A DNA stretch of 8,439 nt from NCBI GenBank assembly GCA_022566435.1, contig JADFIX010000116.1:1-8439 (forward strand), read 5' to 3'. Source of the DNA: Planctomycetota bacterium. GTDB taxonomy: Bacteria > Planctomycetota > Phycisphaerae > UBA1845. The position numbers were made by a program, and so were the translations under genes. Of the stretch, positions 1 to 7,063 are shown in pieces (position 1 is the first letter of the stretch; each line of letters opens with the position of its first letter). The notes under the pieces were generated by a model. That model did not search any database. It had not been told where the DNA came from and worked only from the letters and a program-made list of their open reading frames with translations.

Positions 1-385
1 CCAGTGCGCCGTTGGCGTCAAAAGTAAACGACCCCGCCCGCGTATACGAGTCGTTTAATCCGTCATTGATGATGAAAAACCCATCACCCTGGATGGCCAG
101 GTCGGTCAACTGATCCGTGGTCTGCAACGCGCCCTGGCTGAAGAGTGTATCGAGGCTGGAGATGTTCACGCCCAATCCCAACTGCTGGGCGTTCACCCCT
201 CCAAAATTATCGCCGGGACGCTGCGCCGTTCGCAGGGTCTGCGCGAAGGACTCCTGAAACGTCACACGGCCGGTCTTAAAGCCGATGGTGTTGACGTTGG
301 CAATGTTATTGCCAATGATGTCCATGAAGGTCTGATGACTCCGCAGACCGGAAATGCCCGCAAAGATGGACCGAATGATTGCCAT
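1..385 (-). CDS. flgE: Flagellar hook protein FlgE, N-terminal part (runs off left edge)
   Basis: FlgE polymerises outside the outer membrane to form the universal joint (hook) between the flagellar rod and filament. The visible 128 codons start MAIIRSIFAGISGL and carry the rod/hook family N-terminal signature (GNNIANVNTIGFK at about residues 26-38). A second conserved stretch, LAIQGDGFFIIN, lies near residues 97-108. Both are typical of the FlgE/FlgF/FlgG group. The ATG at 383-385 is chosen because a perfect GGAGGT (394-399 on the plus strand) lies 8 nt upstream. Neighbouring flgD-like sequence favours FlgE over FlgF or FlgG. The C-terminal hook domains lie outside the window, so completeness cannot be judged. 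The gene looks intact as far as seen. Confidence 0.93.
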   Translation of the reverse strand, partial: MAIIRSIFAGISGLRSHQTFMDIIGNNIANVNTIGFKTGRVTFQESFAQTLRTAQRPGDNFGGVNAQQLGLGVNISSLDTLFSQGALQTTDQLTDLAIQGDGFFIINDGLNDSYTRAGSFTFDANGAL

Positions 386-702
386 GCTTATTTACCTCCG
401 TCGAAATGCGACTGTGTGCCGCGTCTATCTCCGCGATCTCACAGCCCGATGCGTTGAATGTGCGCATTCCTTCGACACGTCTATAATCCTTCGAATAGTC
501 CACCTGATTGCCATAGGGCCGTCGAATTGTCCTTGACGGCAGTGTCCTCCCTGAAACATGGTACTGCCTGTATCATTGCCACATTATAATTGCGATAGTG
601 ACTCCATGTGTTTCCCGGTTTTCATGATTGCCAGATCTGCCGCTACTGCGGCGCCTGTTTCCTATTGTATATCGGTGCATCATTGTCTCTCTGATGGGCC
701 GG
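386..702. other. Intergenic stretch between flgD and flgE without a recognisable gene
   Basis: Apart from the flgE ribosome binding site, I see no convincing coding signal on either strand in these 317 bp. The short open frames here have no ribosome binding site and no family resemblance. A GCCGC-TACT-GCGGC stem-loop sits at 639-652, but no T-run follows it on the minus strand. flgD and flgE are usually close together, so the gap is large. A flgE promoter or a degraded small gene could lie here, but neither is demonstrable by eye. Confidence 0.5.
394..399 (-). promoter_or_regulatory. Ribosome binding site of flgE
   Basis: Read on the minus strand this is GGAGGT, a full anti-Shine-Dalgarno match, separated from the flgE ATG by 8 nt. 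It fixes the flgE start and argues against longer GTG-initiated frames running through the same region. Confidence 0.85.
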
Positions 703-1206
703 TCAGTTGCCCGGTTCCCGTATTTCCTGGACCAGGCCGACCGAAATCGGTGTCCCGTTGACGATCAGCATCGGCGTTCCACTCAGGGAAGTGACGCCTG
801 TGACACGTCCAAAACTCCGCGGCTGGCCGAGAATTTTACCGTTCTGAAGGTTGACGCCCTCCACGCGGAAAACATACTGGCCGCTGGTGAACAGGTCATC
901 ATTGCTGTCGCGCCCGTCCCAGACCACCGACTGGAACCCCGCTCCGCTGGCGCCAAATTCTATGACATCCACAACTTCTCCCGCGCTGTTCTCAATCGTA
1001 ACCTTCATACCTTCGGCCACCTCGGGGACGTTAAATTCCAGCACGGTCTCTTCCCCCTCTTCATGCAGAAAATTTCCACTCTGCACAATCACGTCTTTTC
1101 CGAGCAGGTTGGTGGTCATCAAACTGTTCAGAATTTGCACCACGGCTTCATTGGTACTTCTCCCGGCGTCCAGGGACTCTCTGATATTCAGCAATTGCTC
1201 GACCTG
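703..1206 (-). pseudogene. flgD: Flagellar hook assembly protein FlgD, C-terminal part, 5' end lost
   Basis: FlgD is the scaffold (hook cap) for FlgE polymerisation. The minus-strand frame reads QVEQLLNIRESL from about 1206, matching the end of the conserved FlgD N-terminal region (usually preceded by AQFS or similar). It continues through the Ig/Tudor-like half, with FQSVVWDGRDSNDDLFTSGQY typical of the FlgD Ig-like domain. It ends in a TGA at 703-705. About 167 residues remain. The expected N-terminus, with its FLTLLVAQLKNQDPL-type motif, is absent. Upstream of 1206 the frame stays open only because it runs antisense through methyltransferase sequence (to 1686). That extension is not FlgD. 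Without its N-terminus and own start the gene is probably non-functional, unless the junction is an assembly error. Confidence 0.88.
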
Positions 1207-3000
1207 GAAAAAGAGGTGGTGACTTTCGCCGCGCGCCCCGAAATCGGTCTCGGACTCTTCCCGCAGGTGCGCCCGACACAACTGCACGGAATCGAGATCA
1301 ACCCGTATGCCGCAGAGCTGGCACAAGTCGTCATTTGGATCGGCTACCTGCAATGGATGCGCGACAACGGTTTTATCGAAGGCGTCCGTACGCCGATCCT
1401 CGAACCCTTGCAGACCATCGAGTGTCGCGACGCGATCCTCGACTTGTCGGACCCGGACGAGCCCAAAAGCGCGAGTTGGCCCGAGGCGGACTTCATCATC
1501 GGGAATCCACCGTTTCTGGGCTCGAAGGTATTCCGACAGCAAGGCCTCGAAGACAGTTACATCAAGGCGATGTTCAGTACGTTCGATATCCCTAACCCGT
1601 CCGATCTTTGCTGTTACTGGTTTGAGTTGGCGCGACGTGCAATCGAACTCAAGCCCGACACACGGGCCGGATTGCTTGCGACACAAGGAATCCGCGGTGG
1701 GGCAAACCGCACAGTGTTAAGACGGATCAAGGAATCCGGTGACATATTCTCGGCATGGGGAGACAGGCATTGGATTCTCGACGGTGCGGCAGTCCACGTC
1801 TCCATCGTCGCATTTGATTCAGGCGTGGAGACCGTGCGAAGGCTCGACGGGTGTTCGGTTTCGCAGATTGGCCCAACGCTCGCAGCCGGATTCGATTCGA
1901 GCCACGCGGTGACCTTGCCCGAGAATGGGCAGGTAGCATTCATGGGTGATACAAAAGGTGGAGCCTACGATATTGAATGGGAGGAGGCACGGGAGCTGTT
2001 AGCATCACCCAATCCGCACGATAGGCAGAACTCCGACGTTGTGCGCCCTCGAATTAATGGCTTCGACGTCAACAAGAGAGCACGCGGTGAGTATATTGTC
2101 GATTTTGGGTGTGAACTTCCGCTGAGAGAGGCGGCAAATTACGAGGCTGCGTTTCGACTAGTTGAGCAACGGGTCAAACCAAAACGAATAATGAACCGCC
2201 GCGCTGCCTACGCGGAGCGCTGGTGGATACATGTGGAACCGCGTCCGGCACTACGGCGCGCTGTCTCGGGTCTTCCTCGCTATCTCGTGACAACCCGGCA
2301 CGCTAAGCATCGGATGTTTCGGTGGGTATCGGGAAGAGCGCTTCCGGACTCTGCAGTCATTGTCTTTGCACGCTCAGACGACTATCTCTTCGGCGTATTG
2401 CATAGCTCCATACACGAGCACTGGGCACTCAAGCAAGGGACACAACTGGAGACCCGGCCCCGCTACACGCCGACCACCTGTTTCGAGACGTTTCCATTGC
2501 CGTGGGCACCGGGTCAAGAGCCGACGGACGATCCGCTGTATCAAGCGATAGGCGATGCGGCACGAGAGTTGAACGAACAGCGCGAGCGCTGGCTGAATCC
2601 GCCCGAGTGGATCGAGCCAATCGCACGCTCGGTCGACGCCGAAGACGACTTCTCCGATGTACCCGAAGACGCGCGCGAGCTGATCCGTCAATCGGCGATC
2701 ATGGCGCGGGCCGCGAAGGACAAGAATCTCAAGAAACGGACGTTGACCAACTTGTACAACGAACGCCCGACGTGGCTCCGGCTGGCTCACGAGCGGCTCG
2801 ACCGGGCCGTGTTGGCCGCCTACGCGGCGGTCGACCCCGAAGGCGAATGGTCGCAGGATTGGTCCGACGTGTGGATCGATACCGGCGCCGGACAGCCTCT
2901 CCCCGAGGATCACGACCTATACCAACGTCGCCGCGAGGTAGATCAGCTCGTCCTCGCCAACCTGCTGAGAATGAACCTCGCGAGGACGGACACCGCTTGA
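1201..3000 (+). pseudogene. MmeI-like (type IIL) DNA methyltransferase/restriction protein, N-terminally truncated
   Basis: Proteins of this family (MmeI-like, roughly 900-1,100 aa) combine an N-terminal nuclease/helical region, an adenine-methyltransferase domain, a target-recognition domain and a C-terminal helical part. Here about 599 residues remain, starting DLEKEV. Normally that lies just after the SAM-binding motif DPACGSGNFL, which is missing. Visible features are LHGIEINPYAAELAQ, the catalytic motif NPPF (1504-1515), a recognition-domain-like middle section, TLTNLYNERPTWL (about 2740-2778) and a typical end, LANLLRMNLAR. The frame is open back to 628, but residues before 1201 are antisense flgD. 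No start codon or ribosome binding site belongs to this gene. Lacking motif I and the nuclease region, it should be inactive as it stands. The stop is TGA at 2998-3000; the 219-aa gene follows 43 bp later on the same strand. Confidence 0.85.
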
Positions 3001-3043
3001 AGGCACGAAAACTGGAGTCGAGTTAACCGTTTGGGACATAGGC

Positions 3044-3703
3044 ATGCACAAAACACGACAACAATTCCAGTTTGTGGACCCGGAAGCAATGCTCTCCAAT
3101 GACAACGCGCCTATTGCTATTCGAATGATGGTCGCGGCTGAGTTCTTGCGGTGTTCACTTCGGTGGTTCGCTCGTATCCATGATCCCGATGGGAAATTGA
3201 CGCCCACTTCGACGGAAAGTACGGTGGCGTTTGTTACTCTTTGCGGATGGACAGTAGGTTCGATCGAAATGATTATGGACCTGCACTGTTCAGACCATGT
3301 TTTCCGTTCCATGCTCGATCGTGAGCCAAAGCTACAAGAGCTTTGGGATGAAATTACGGCGAAACGAAAATCCGATCGCATCAAATTAATGTGGACAATT
3401 CGCAACAAATGCTTCGGGCATTTCGATGCTAAGACGGCAAAGAAAGCGCGAGCACACCTACTGGACGAGGATGATCGTGGCCCATATTACGAACATGAAA
3501 ACGACTATGCTAACAACTCGTACTTGTGGGCATCTGCGACACTTGCCTGTCATTTTTCGAAGACCGGCATAGTTGACGAGGAGACCAGCGAGCTGATCCG
3601 TACTCAGCGAGATCTAGCCACAGGCATTATTCATCTTTTGCACGTCTGCCTCGACGAGTTTCTCCAACGCAACGAATGGGCTGTGCAGCCCATTCCTGAA
3701 TGA
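3044..3703 (+). CDS. Uncharacterised 219-aa protein with a HEPN-like R-N-x4-H motif
   Basis: I do not recognise a named family. The protein is soluble and predicted mostly helical, with no signal peptide. The sequence TIRNKCFGHFD places R120, N121 and H126 in the R-x5-H arrangement of HEPN RNases (consensus R-x4-6-H, often RN). It also resembles the RNKxAFHxD-type motif in several uncharacterised helical proteins. It lies 43 bp downstream of the methyltransferase remnant on the same strand, so the two may have formed an operon. HEPN toxins often accompany restriction or abortive-infection loci. The ATG at 3044 has only a weak GGGA upstream, so the start is uncertain. A strong inverted repeat overlaps the last codons, and the phage fragment begins immediately after the stop. 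An RNase toxin role is inference only. Confidence 0.72.
   Translation: MHKTRQQFQFVDPEAMLSNDNAPIAIRMMVAAEFLRCSLRWFARIHDPDGKLTPTSTESTVAFVTLCGWTVGSIEMIMDLHCSDHVFRSMLDREPKLQELWDEITAKRKSDRIKLMWTIRNKCFGHFDAKTAKKARAHLLDEDDRGPYYEHENDYANNSYLWASATLACHFSKTGIVDEETSELIRTQRDLATGIIHLLHVCLDEFLQRNEWAVQPIPE
3674..3695 (+). repeat. Perfect inverted repeat (10-bp arms) at the end of the 219-aa gene
   Basis: GAATGGGCTG and CAGCCCATTC are exact reverse complements separated by TG. The pair ends 5 bp before the TGA stop at 3701-3703. As RNA it would form a stable hairpin. No T-run follows, so it is not a standard intrinsic terminator. A second palindrome, CGGGCGCCCG (3710-3719), lies just beyond the stop. Confidence 0.75.
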
Positions 3704-3754
3704 TTCGATCGGGCGCCCGTTCTTCCATGGTGAGAGGGCGAGCTTGTTGGTCAT
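3704..3754 (-). pseudogene. First codons of the next phage gene, possibly portal protein (truncated)
   Basis: A minus-strand ATG (3752-3754) lies 8 bp after the terminase large-subunit stop and reads MTNKLALSPWKNGRPIE. In phages of this type the portal gene normally follows the large terminase. The frame then runs antisense into the 219-aa gene, so only about 17 codons can be phage-derived. The portal assignment rests on position alone; the sequence is too short for family recognition, and the start has only a weak ribosome binding site. Confidence 0.35.
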
Positions 3755-3762
3755 CGGCCCAG

Positions 3763-4113
3763 TCAGACAATGAGAATCCCCCTCGTTTCGTAGATACTGG
3801 CGTTCTCGTCCTTGAGCAAGGCCCGACCCAGCGCCATGATGGCGGCCACGATGCCGTCGATGCGATCGGTGGACTTCTTCTTCGACGGCTTGAGGTTCCC
3901 GGCGGCGTCCGTCTCCACGCTCACGTGCGACACCATCCAGCGTAGCACCGGGTTCCCACCGTGACGCAGCTTGCCGCTGATGACCAACTTCTCCAACTCC
4001 TTTGTCGGCGCGGACATATCCCGGTAACCCTGCCCGAAGGCGATGACCTCGTGGCCCTCGTTCTGCAATTGCGTGGTGATCTGCGTAGCGTTCCAGCGGT
4101 CGATGGGGGCCCA
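3763..4113 (-). pseudogene. Phage terminase large subunit, C-terminal fragment only
   Basis: The large terminase is the packaging motor ATPase and nuclease that translocates phage DNA into the prohead. About 116 codons remain, from WAPIDRWNATQI to a TGA at 3763-3765. They include FGQGYRDMSAPTKELEKLV, SGKLRHGGNPVLRWM and KKKSTDRIDGIVAAIMA, which match the nuclease-domain C-terminus of Terminase_1-type large subunits, including the conserved K-x-S-x-x-x-I-D-G region. Family members are about 500-600 aa, so the whole ATPase domain and most of the nuclease are missing. A GTG at 4145-4147 overlapping the small-subunit stop reads VARSPT and may be the original start. It is in a different frame from this fragment, so the junction at about 4113-4130 is an out-of-frame deletion. 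Confidence 0.85.
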
Positions 4114-4136
4114 CTGGGCCAGGAAGGATTGTCGGG

Positions 4137-4649
4137 CTACGCGCCACCGTTTGTGATCTTCAACTGCGGCTTGAGCGCCGCGAACTCAGCCAACGACATC
4201 TCCGTGCCGTGCGACCCCTTAACGTAAATGTTCGAGCGACTGGAAGGCGTCATCCCAAACTCCTGCTCGATCCGAAGAAGCATGACTGCGAGCTTGTTGG
4301 CCATTCCGACCTGTGGGACTTGTTGCAGGTACTTCAGCTTGCCATTCTCATCCCGCAAGGGAAATACGGTGCCATGATCCTTGATGAAGTCTTCCGCATC
4401 CCAATATCGGGCGAGCAACGTGCAATATCGGGCCAGCGTTTCGCCGTCGATCTGAGTCAAGACTCCCATTCGACGCAGCTGCGGAACGACCTTCTTCCAC
4501 GCCCCCTTCGCCCGTTTTGACAGCGATTTCGGACACTTTGGAGCAGAGGGATCTGGTCGCGGTTCGCGATCGTTCAGCGGCCTGTGTCCTGGATTGCCCT
4601 CGGCACGCTTGATCGCTGTCGGCTTTTTCGGCGGTCCTCGTTTACCCAT
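4137..4649 (-). CDS. Phage terminase small subunit, P27 family
   Basis: The small terminase recognises phage DNA and hands it to the large subunit. This 170-aa protein starts MGKRGPPKKPTAIKRAEGNPG, a classic start of the P27-type family. It continues with EPRPDPSAPKCPKSL, a middle section GVLTQIDGETLARYCTLLARY and the conserved EFGMTPSSRSNI (about residues 128-139). Length and motif order fit a complete protein. The start ATG is at 4647-4649, with a G-rich tract (GGGGGC) a few bases upstream. The stop is TAG at 4137-4139. It lies between an HNH gene upstream and the terminase large-subunit remnant downstream, the usual order in P27-type packaging modules. It looks intact, but with the motor deleted it is probably a relic. 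Confidence 0.92.
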   Translation of the reverse strand: MGKRGPPKKPTAIKRAEGNPGHRPLNDREPRPDPSAPKCPKSLSKRAKGAWKKVVPQLRRMGVLTQIDGETLARYCTLLARYWDAEDFIKDHGTVFPLRDENGKLKYLQQVPQVGMANKLAVMLLRIEQEFGMTPSSRSNIYVKGSHGTEMSLAEFAALKPQLKITNGGA

Positions 4650-4949
4650 GTCGTTTGCCCCCGTCTTTTACGCTCTGCACACATGGCCGCCAGATGATCA
4701 GGGTTGGCAACGACTACGCTGTTCATGCAGACAAGCACCGGGTCTCTTTCAAGTCATTTTCGAACGGCAGCCCTTTGCCGAATCCCCTGGCCGCTCGCCG
4801 ACCCTGTGGGCATTTGACGGCAGTGGCGGAAGAATTTCGATTTTGGCGACTCTGTTTTTACTTCACTCCGTCTCGCCACCCCCCCAGGTCAATACCTGCG
4901 ATTTCTCGCGCGCGCTGGTCGCTGGGTGTAGGCGCGGAGACCCCCAAGA
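4650..4949. other. Gap between HNH and terminase small-subunit genes, no gene seen
   Basis: All frames on both strands are short or lack starts and family resemblance. A seven-base C-run (G on the minus strand) is at 4879-4885. Such a gap between the HNH gene and the small terminase could hold a packaging (cos/pac) site, but I see no decisive signal for one. Confidence 0.45.
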
Positions 4950-5327
4950 TTAGAGGCCCCCCACTAAAGAAGTGCCAAACAGATGGCATGTTGCGACTCT
5001 TGCCCTGACCATGCCTTCGACACGGTTGTGGCACTGTTCACACAGCGCGACACAATTCGATTCATCCAACGCGCGGTCCGGTGCCTCATTGATCGGAACG
5101 ATGTGATGCACATGAGCCATCGGTACGAGCCCTCCCACGTCGTCATGTGTTCCGAACGGATTGGCGCAAAGCGGATTCGCCCGGCGGAACTGCTTACGAA
5201 ATCGTTGCCACGCCGCGGTTGATCGGAAGCGATCCGCGTCCGTTCGTGTGCGCTTGCCCCAAAACGGGCTGGACGTACCATCCCGCTCTCGCTTTCGTTG
5301 TCGGTGTGTCTTCGGTGCCCAAGGCAT
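4950..5327 (-). CDS. Phage-type HNH endonuclease
   Basis: HNH proteins next to terminase genes are known to assist DNA packaging by nicking or cutting at the packaging site. This 125-aa protein starts MPWAPKTHRQRK, a common opening of such phage HNH proteins. A basic region follows, then RRANPLCANPF, the core HVHHIVPI, an asparagine in DESNCVALC and a CEQCHNRVEG zinc/HNH end. The ATG at 5325-5327 is preferred because GGAG lies 8 nt upstream and matches the family start. An alternative ATG at 5376-5378 adds 17 residues and overlaps the stop of the gene before it (ATGA). The first zinc pair is irregular: LCANP rather than CxxC. The stop is TAA at 4950-4952. It probably belonged to the same transcript as the terminase genes. 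Confidence 0.87.
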   Translation of the reverse strand: MPWAPKTHRQRKRERDGTSSPFWGKRTRTDADRFRSTAAWQRFRKQFRRANPLCANPFGTHDDVGGLVPMAHVHHIVPINEAPDRALDESNCVALCEQCHNRVEGMVRARVATCHLFGTSLVGGL

Positions 5328-5374
5328 CGCTAGAACTCCATTGCCTCGTCCCACATCGGAATCATAGCATCCCG

Positions 5375-5479
5375 TCATCTACGCCCTTCCAGCCGTTGGA
5401 ACACGTGGGAGTAGACGATAGAATTTGATACAGGCGTAGACGCGGGCTTGAGCCGGGCGGCCTCGCGGATCACGTCCTT
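5375..5479 (-). pseudogene. C-terminal tail of an unidentified phage-cassette gene
   Basis: The minus-strand frame reads KDVIREAARLKPASTPVSNS and on to EGRR, ending at a TGA (5375-5377) that overlaps a possible HNH start as ATGA. Such overlap is typical of coupled genes in one operon, which suggests a genuine gene end. Only about 34 residues remain because the sequence meets the direct repeat at 5481. Upstream of that point the frame runs antisense through the repeat and stops at 5522-5524. I do not recognise the family. Confidence 0.4.
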
Positions 5480-5480
5480 A

Positions 5481-5581
5481 CCCAAACAAACCCCGTACAG
5501 CCATTCTAAGCGATTCCGGGGTCAGATGGGCGTCGGACGGGGTATCGTCGCGTGGCGGGCGTTTCTAGGCGTCTGAGTACG
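5481..5581 (+). repeat. 101-bp direct repeat, left copy
   Basis: This segment aligns without gaps to 7883-7983: 92 of 101 positions match. Similarity starts abruptly at CCCAAACAAA and ends just after GTCTGAGTACG. In the plus frame starting at 5481 it reads PKQTPYSHSKRF and so on, closing with a TGA at 5574-5576, also present in the right copy. Four of the nine differences are synonymous in this frame. It therefore looks like the duplicated 3' end of a coding region or a conserved dispersed element, rather than a random repeat. Confidence 0.9.
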
Positions 5582-5591
5582 GGGAGGCGAA

Positions 5592-5786
5592 ATGTCCATC
5601 ACGACGCTGGCACTTTGGATCTTTAGCGTCATGTTTCTTGCTCGTCGGCTTGGCCTTGGCTTGCCAGGCGAGCGTGGGATACTTGATATTCCCGTAACGA
5701 TTGACAAGTGCGGCGGTCGATGTCACCGTGCCTCAGAAATCTCACAGGGCCTAGACAGAGTAACGGTGCTGGATAAAATCTGTGGA
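5592..5786 (+). other. Open in-frame leader upstream of the HNH gene with a strong RBS and hydrophobic start
   Basis: An ATG at 5592 is preceded by GGGGAGG at good spacing and opens a frame MSITTLALWIFSVMFLARRL with one hydrophobic segment. It continues in frame into the HNH protein starting at 5787. A membrane anchor on this HNH family is not expected. The segment may be the 5' end of another gene joined in frame by rearrangement, or a real N-terminal extension. The 65 residues show no recognisable domain after the hydrophobic part. Confidence 0.35.
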
Positions 5787-6824
5787 ATGTCGAAAACACC
5801 GATGCTGTGCATCTACTGTTCCGCGACAGTCGAGTCCAAGGGGGCTGGCGATCATATCATCCCGGCAGCCCTAGGCGAATTCACTGGTGACAGAAGATTT
5901 CGGCATGTTTGCGTGGAATGTAATAGCCGCATCGGTCGATCAGAGCAGCAGCTCCTACAAAGTGGGATACCAGCATTATTTCGAAATCGCATAGGTCTCG
6001 TAGGCCGTCGAGGGCGAAAGCGCAAGGCAGGCCAGTTAAGGAGCGTGCGAGGCGCACGCGCACCGCAAACAACCGTCGACTTGGGCGATCATAGCGAGCT
6101 TGTAGCCCAGGACCCGCATGATCCAACAATGGTACAGTACGTCGATCAAGTCGTACTCAAGGATGAAGAGGGCCAAGTCGATTATGTGCAATTATTTCCT
6201 GGAATGTCGGTAGCTGATTTGAACCAGAAGATTCAGCGCACCGGTGTCCAACCAAAGAGCGCCCGCATAATTGCCTCGAAACAGTATTTCAATGAATTCG
6301 TGAGTCTTGTTCGCGCAGTGCTGCCTGGAGGGCGCCTCGAACACCAGCCGGATATCGAGCCAGGCGTTCAAACCGTGCGGGGTTGCACGAAGTTCGTCAT
6401 TACCGATCACACCTTTCGCGCAATTGCAAAAATCGCATTTCATTACTTCCTTGTTCACTCGAGGCGACGATTTCGAGGCTCGGAAGATTCATTTTCGGCG
6501 ATTCGACAGTTCATCATGGAAGGAGGCAATAAGGACCAGTTCTTTCGTGCTTCGGACGGTCGATTTGTGTTGCCGTGTCGAGCCATTCCAGGCGGGCGTA
6601 GTATATTGCCGTCGTCTTGGTGCCATTATCTTGTCGCCGACGAGAGAAGGGACGTCGTCGTTGTTTGCGTTCAATTATTCGCTGGGCCGGAGGGCGCCCC
6701 TCCAGCTCACTATGTCACGCTCGGCCGGATTCAATCCCAACTTAGTTTCGACCATGGCCAGTCTAGGATTCTCGCTGCTCGTCACTCTCGACCGCTCGAA
6801 CCTTGGCCACGATGCCCACCTTGA
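5787..6824 (+). CDS. HNH endonuclease (CxxC/DHIIP/CxxCN type), 345 aa
   Basis: The N-terminus is a compact HNH module: C8 and C11 (CIYC), D22-H23-I-I-P26, A-A-L-G30, then C42-x2-C45-N46. This pattern is typical of HNH_5-like endonucleases that cut DNA with a single metal ion. About 300 residues without a recognised domain follow, with a basic stretch (GRRGRKRK) near residue 70. The long C-terminal part is typical of defence or accessory HNH proteins that carry a sensing region. I chose the ATG at 5787 because the HNH module begins there, although its ribosome binding site is weak. An ATG at 5592 with a much better one would give 410 aa. The stop is TGA at 6822-6824. It shares the strand and repeat-bracketed segment with the DUF5677-like gene, 259 bp downstream. 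The substrate is unknown. Confidence 0.8.
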   Translation: MSKTPMLCIYCSATVESKGAGDHIIPAALGEFTGDRRFRHVCVECNSRIGRSEQQLLQSGIPALFRNRIGLVGRRGRKRKAGQLRSVRGARAPQTTVDLGDHSELVAQDPHDPTMVQYVDQVVLKDEEGQVDYVQLFPGMSVADLNQKIQRTGVQPKSARIIASKQYFNEFVSLVRAVLPGGRLEHQPDIEPGVQTVRGCTKFVITDHTFRAIAKIAFHYFLVHSRRRFRGSEDSFSAIRQFIMEGGNKDQFFRASDGRFVLPCRAIPGGRSILPSSWCHYLVADERRDVVVVCVQLFAGPEGAPPAHYVTLGRIQSQLSFDHGQSRILAARHSRPLEPWPRCPP

Positions 6825-6897
6825 CGTCCTCGAACTTGGCGGTCTATCCAAGAAACCGCGTTTTCGATAGCGCCAGCCATAGAGCGCCAACCGGACG

Positions 6898-6925
6898 CTG
6901 GCTGAAAATGGTGGCCGGATTTTTT
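6898..6925 (+). terminator. Possible intrinsic terminator after the HNH gene
   Basis: A stem of seven pairs with several G-T wobbles (6898-6904 with 6912-6918, loop AAAATGG) is followed after one base by six T (6920-6925). The stem is weak, and a competing inverted repeat GCCAGC/GCTGGC (6872-6877 and 6897-6902) overlaps it. It would end the HNH transcript and imply a separate promoter for the DUF5677-like gene. Confidence 0.35.
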
Positions 6926-7063
6926 CAGGATACACATGGCACCCTGAGCTGCCTCGTCCAATTGGTCGAAAGTAGGGGGTCAAGTGGCCCCTGGGGTATA
7001 CGCCAATACGGGCGCTGGATGCGCAATCGTCTTGCGGATATAGTTGACAAACGGAATCGCGTT

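Noticed and set aside
405..425. Sigma-54-like GGCAC...CGC upstream of flgE
   Set aside because: The spacing between the GG and GC elements is one base short, and the site is too close to the ribosome binding site to serve as a promoter.
639..652. GCCGC-TACT-GCGGC stem-loop as flgD terminator
   Set aside because: The stem is only 5 bp, and no T-run follows on the minus strand, the direction of flgD transcription.
628..1200. N-terminal 191 codons of the long plus-strand frame ending at 3000
   Set aside because: They are antisense to clear FlgD coding sequence, have no ribosome binding site and no methyltransferase resemblance; the true gene begins inside its domain at about 1201.
1207..1686. 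Minus-strand extension of the flgD frame up to 1686
   Set aside because: It lies opposite the methyltransferase motifs, including NPPF, and lacks any FlgD N-terminal motif; it is an open frame by chance.
2374..2913. 179-aa minus-strand open frame
   Set aside because: It is a shadow of the methyltransferase C-terminal part in high-GC sequence, with no recognisable domain.
3614..4147. 177-aa minus-strand frame starting at the possible large-terminase GTG
   Set aside because: Only its first few codons may be real; the rest is a frame-shifted reading of the terminase C-terminus and then antisense of the 219-aa gene.
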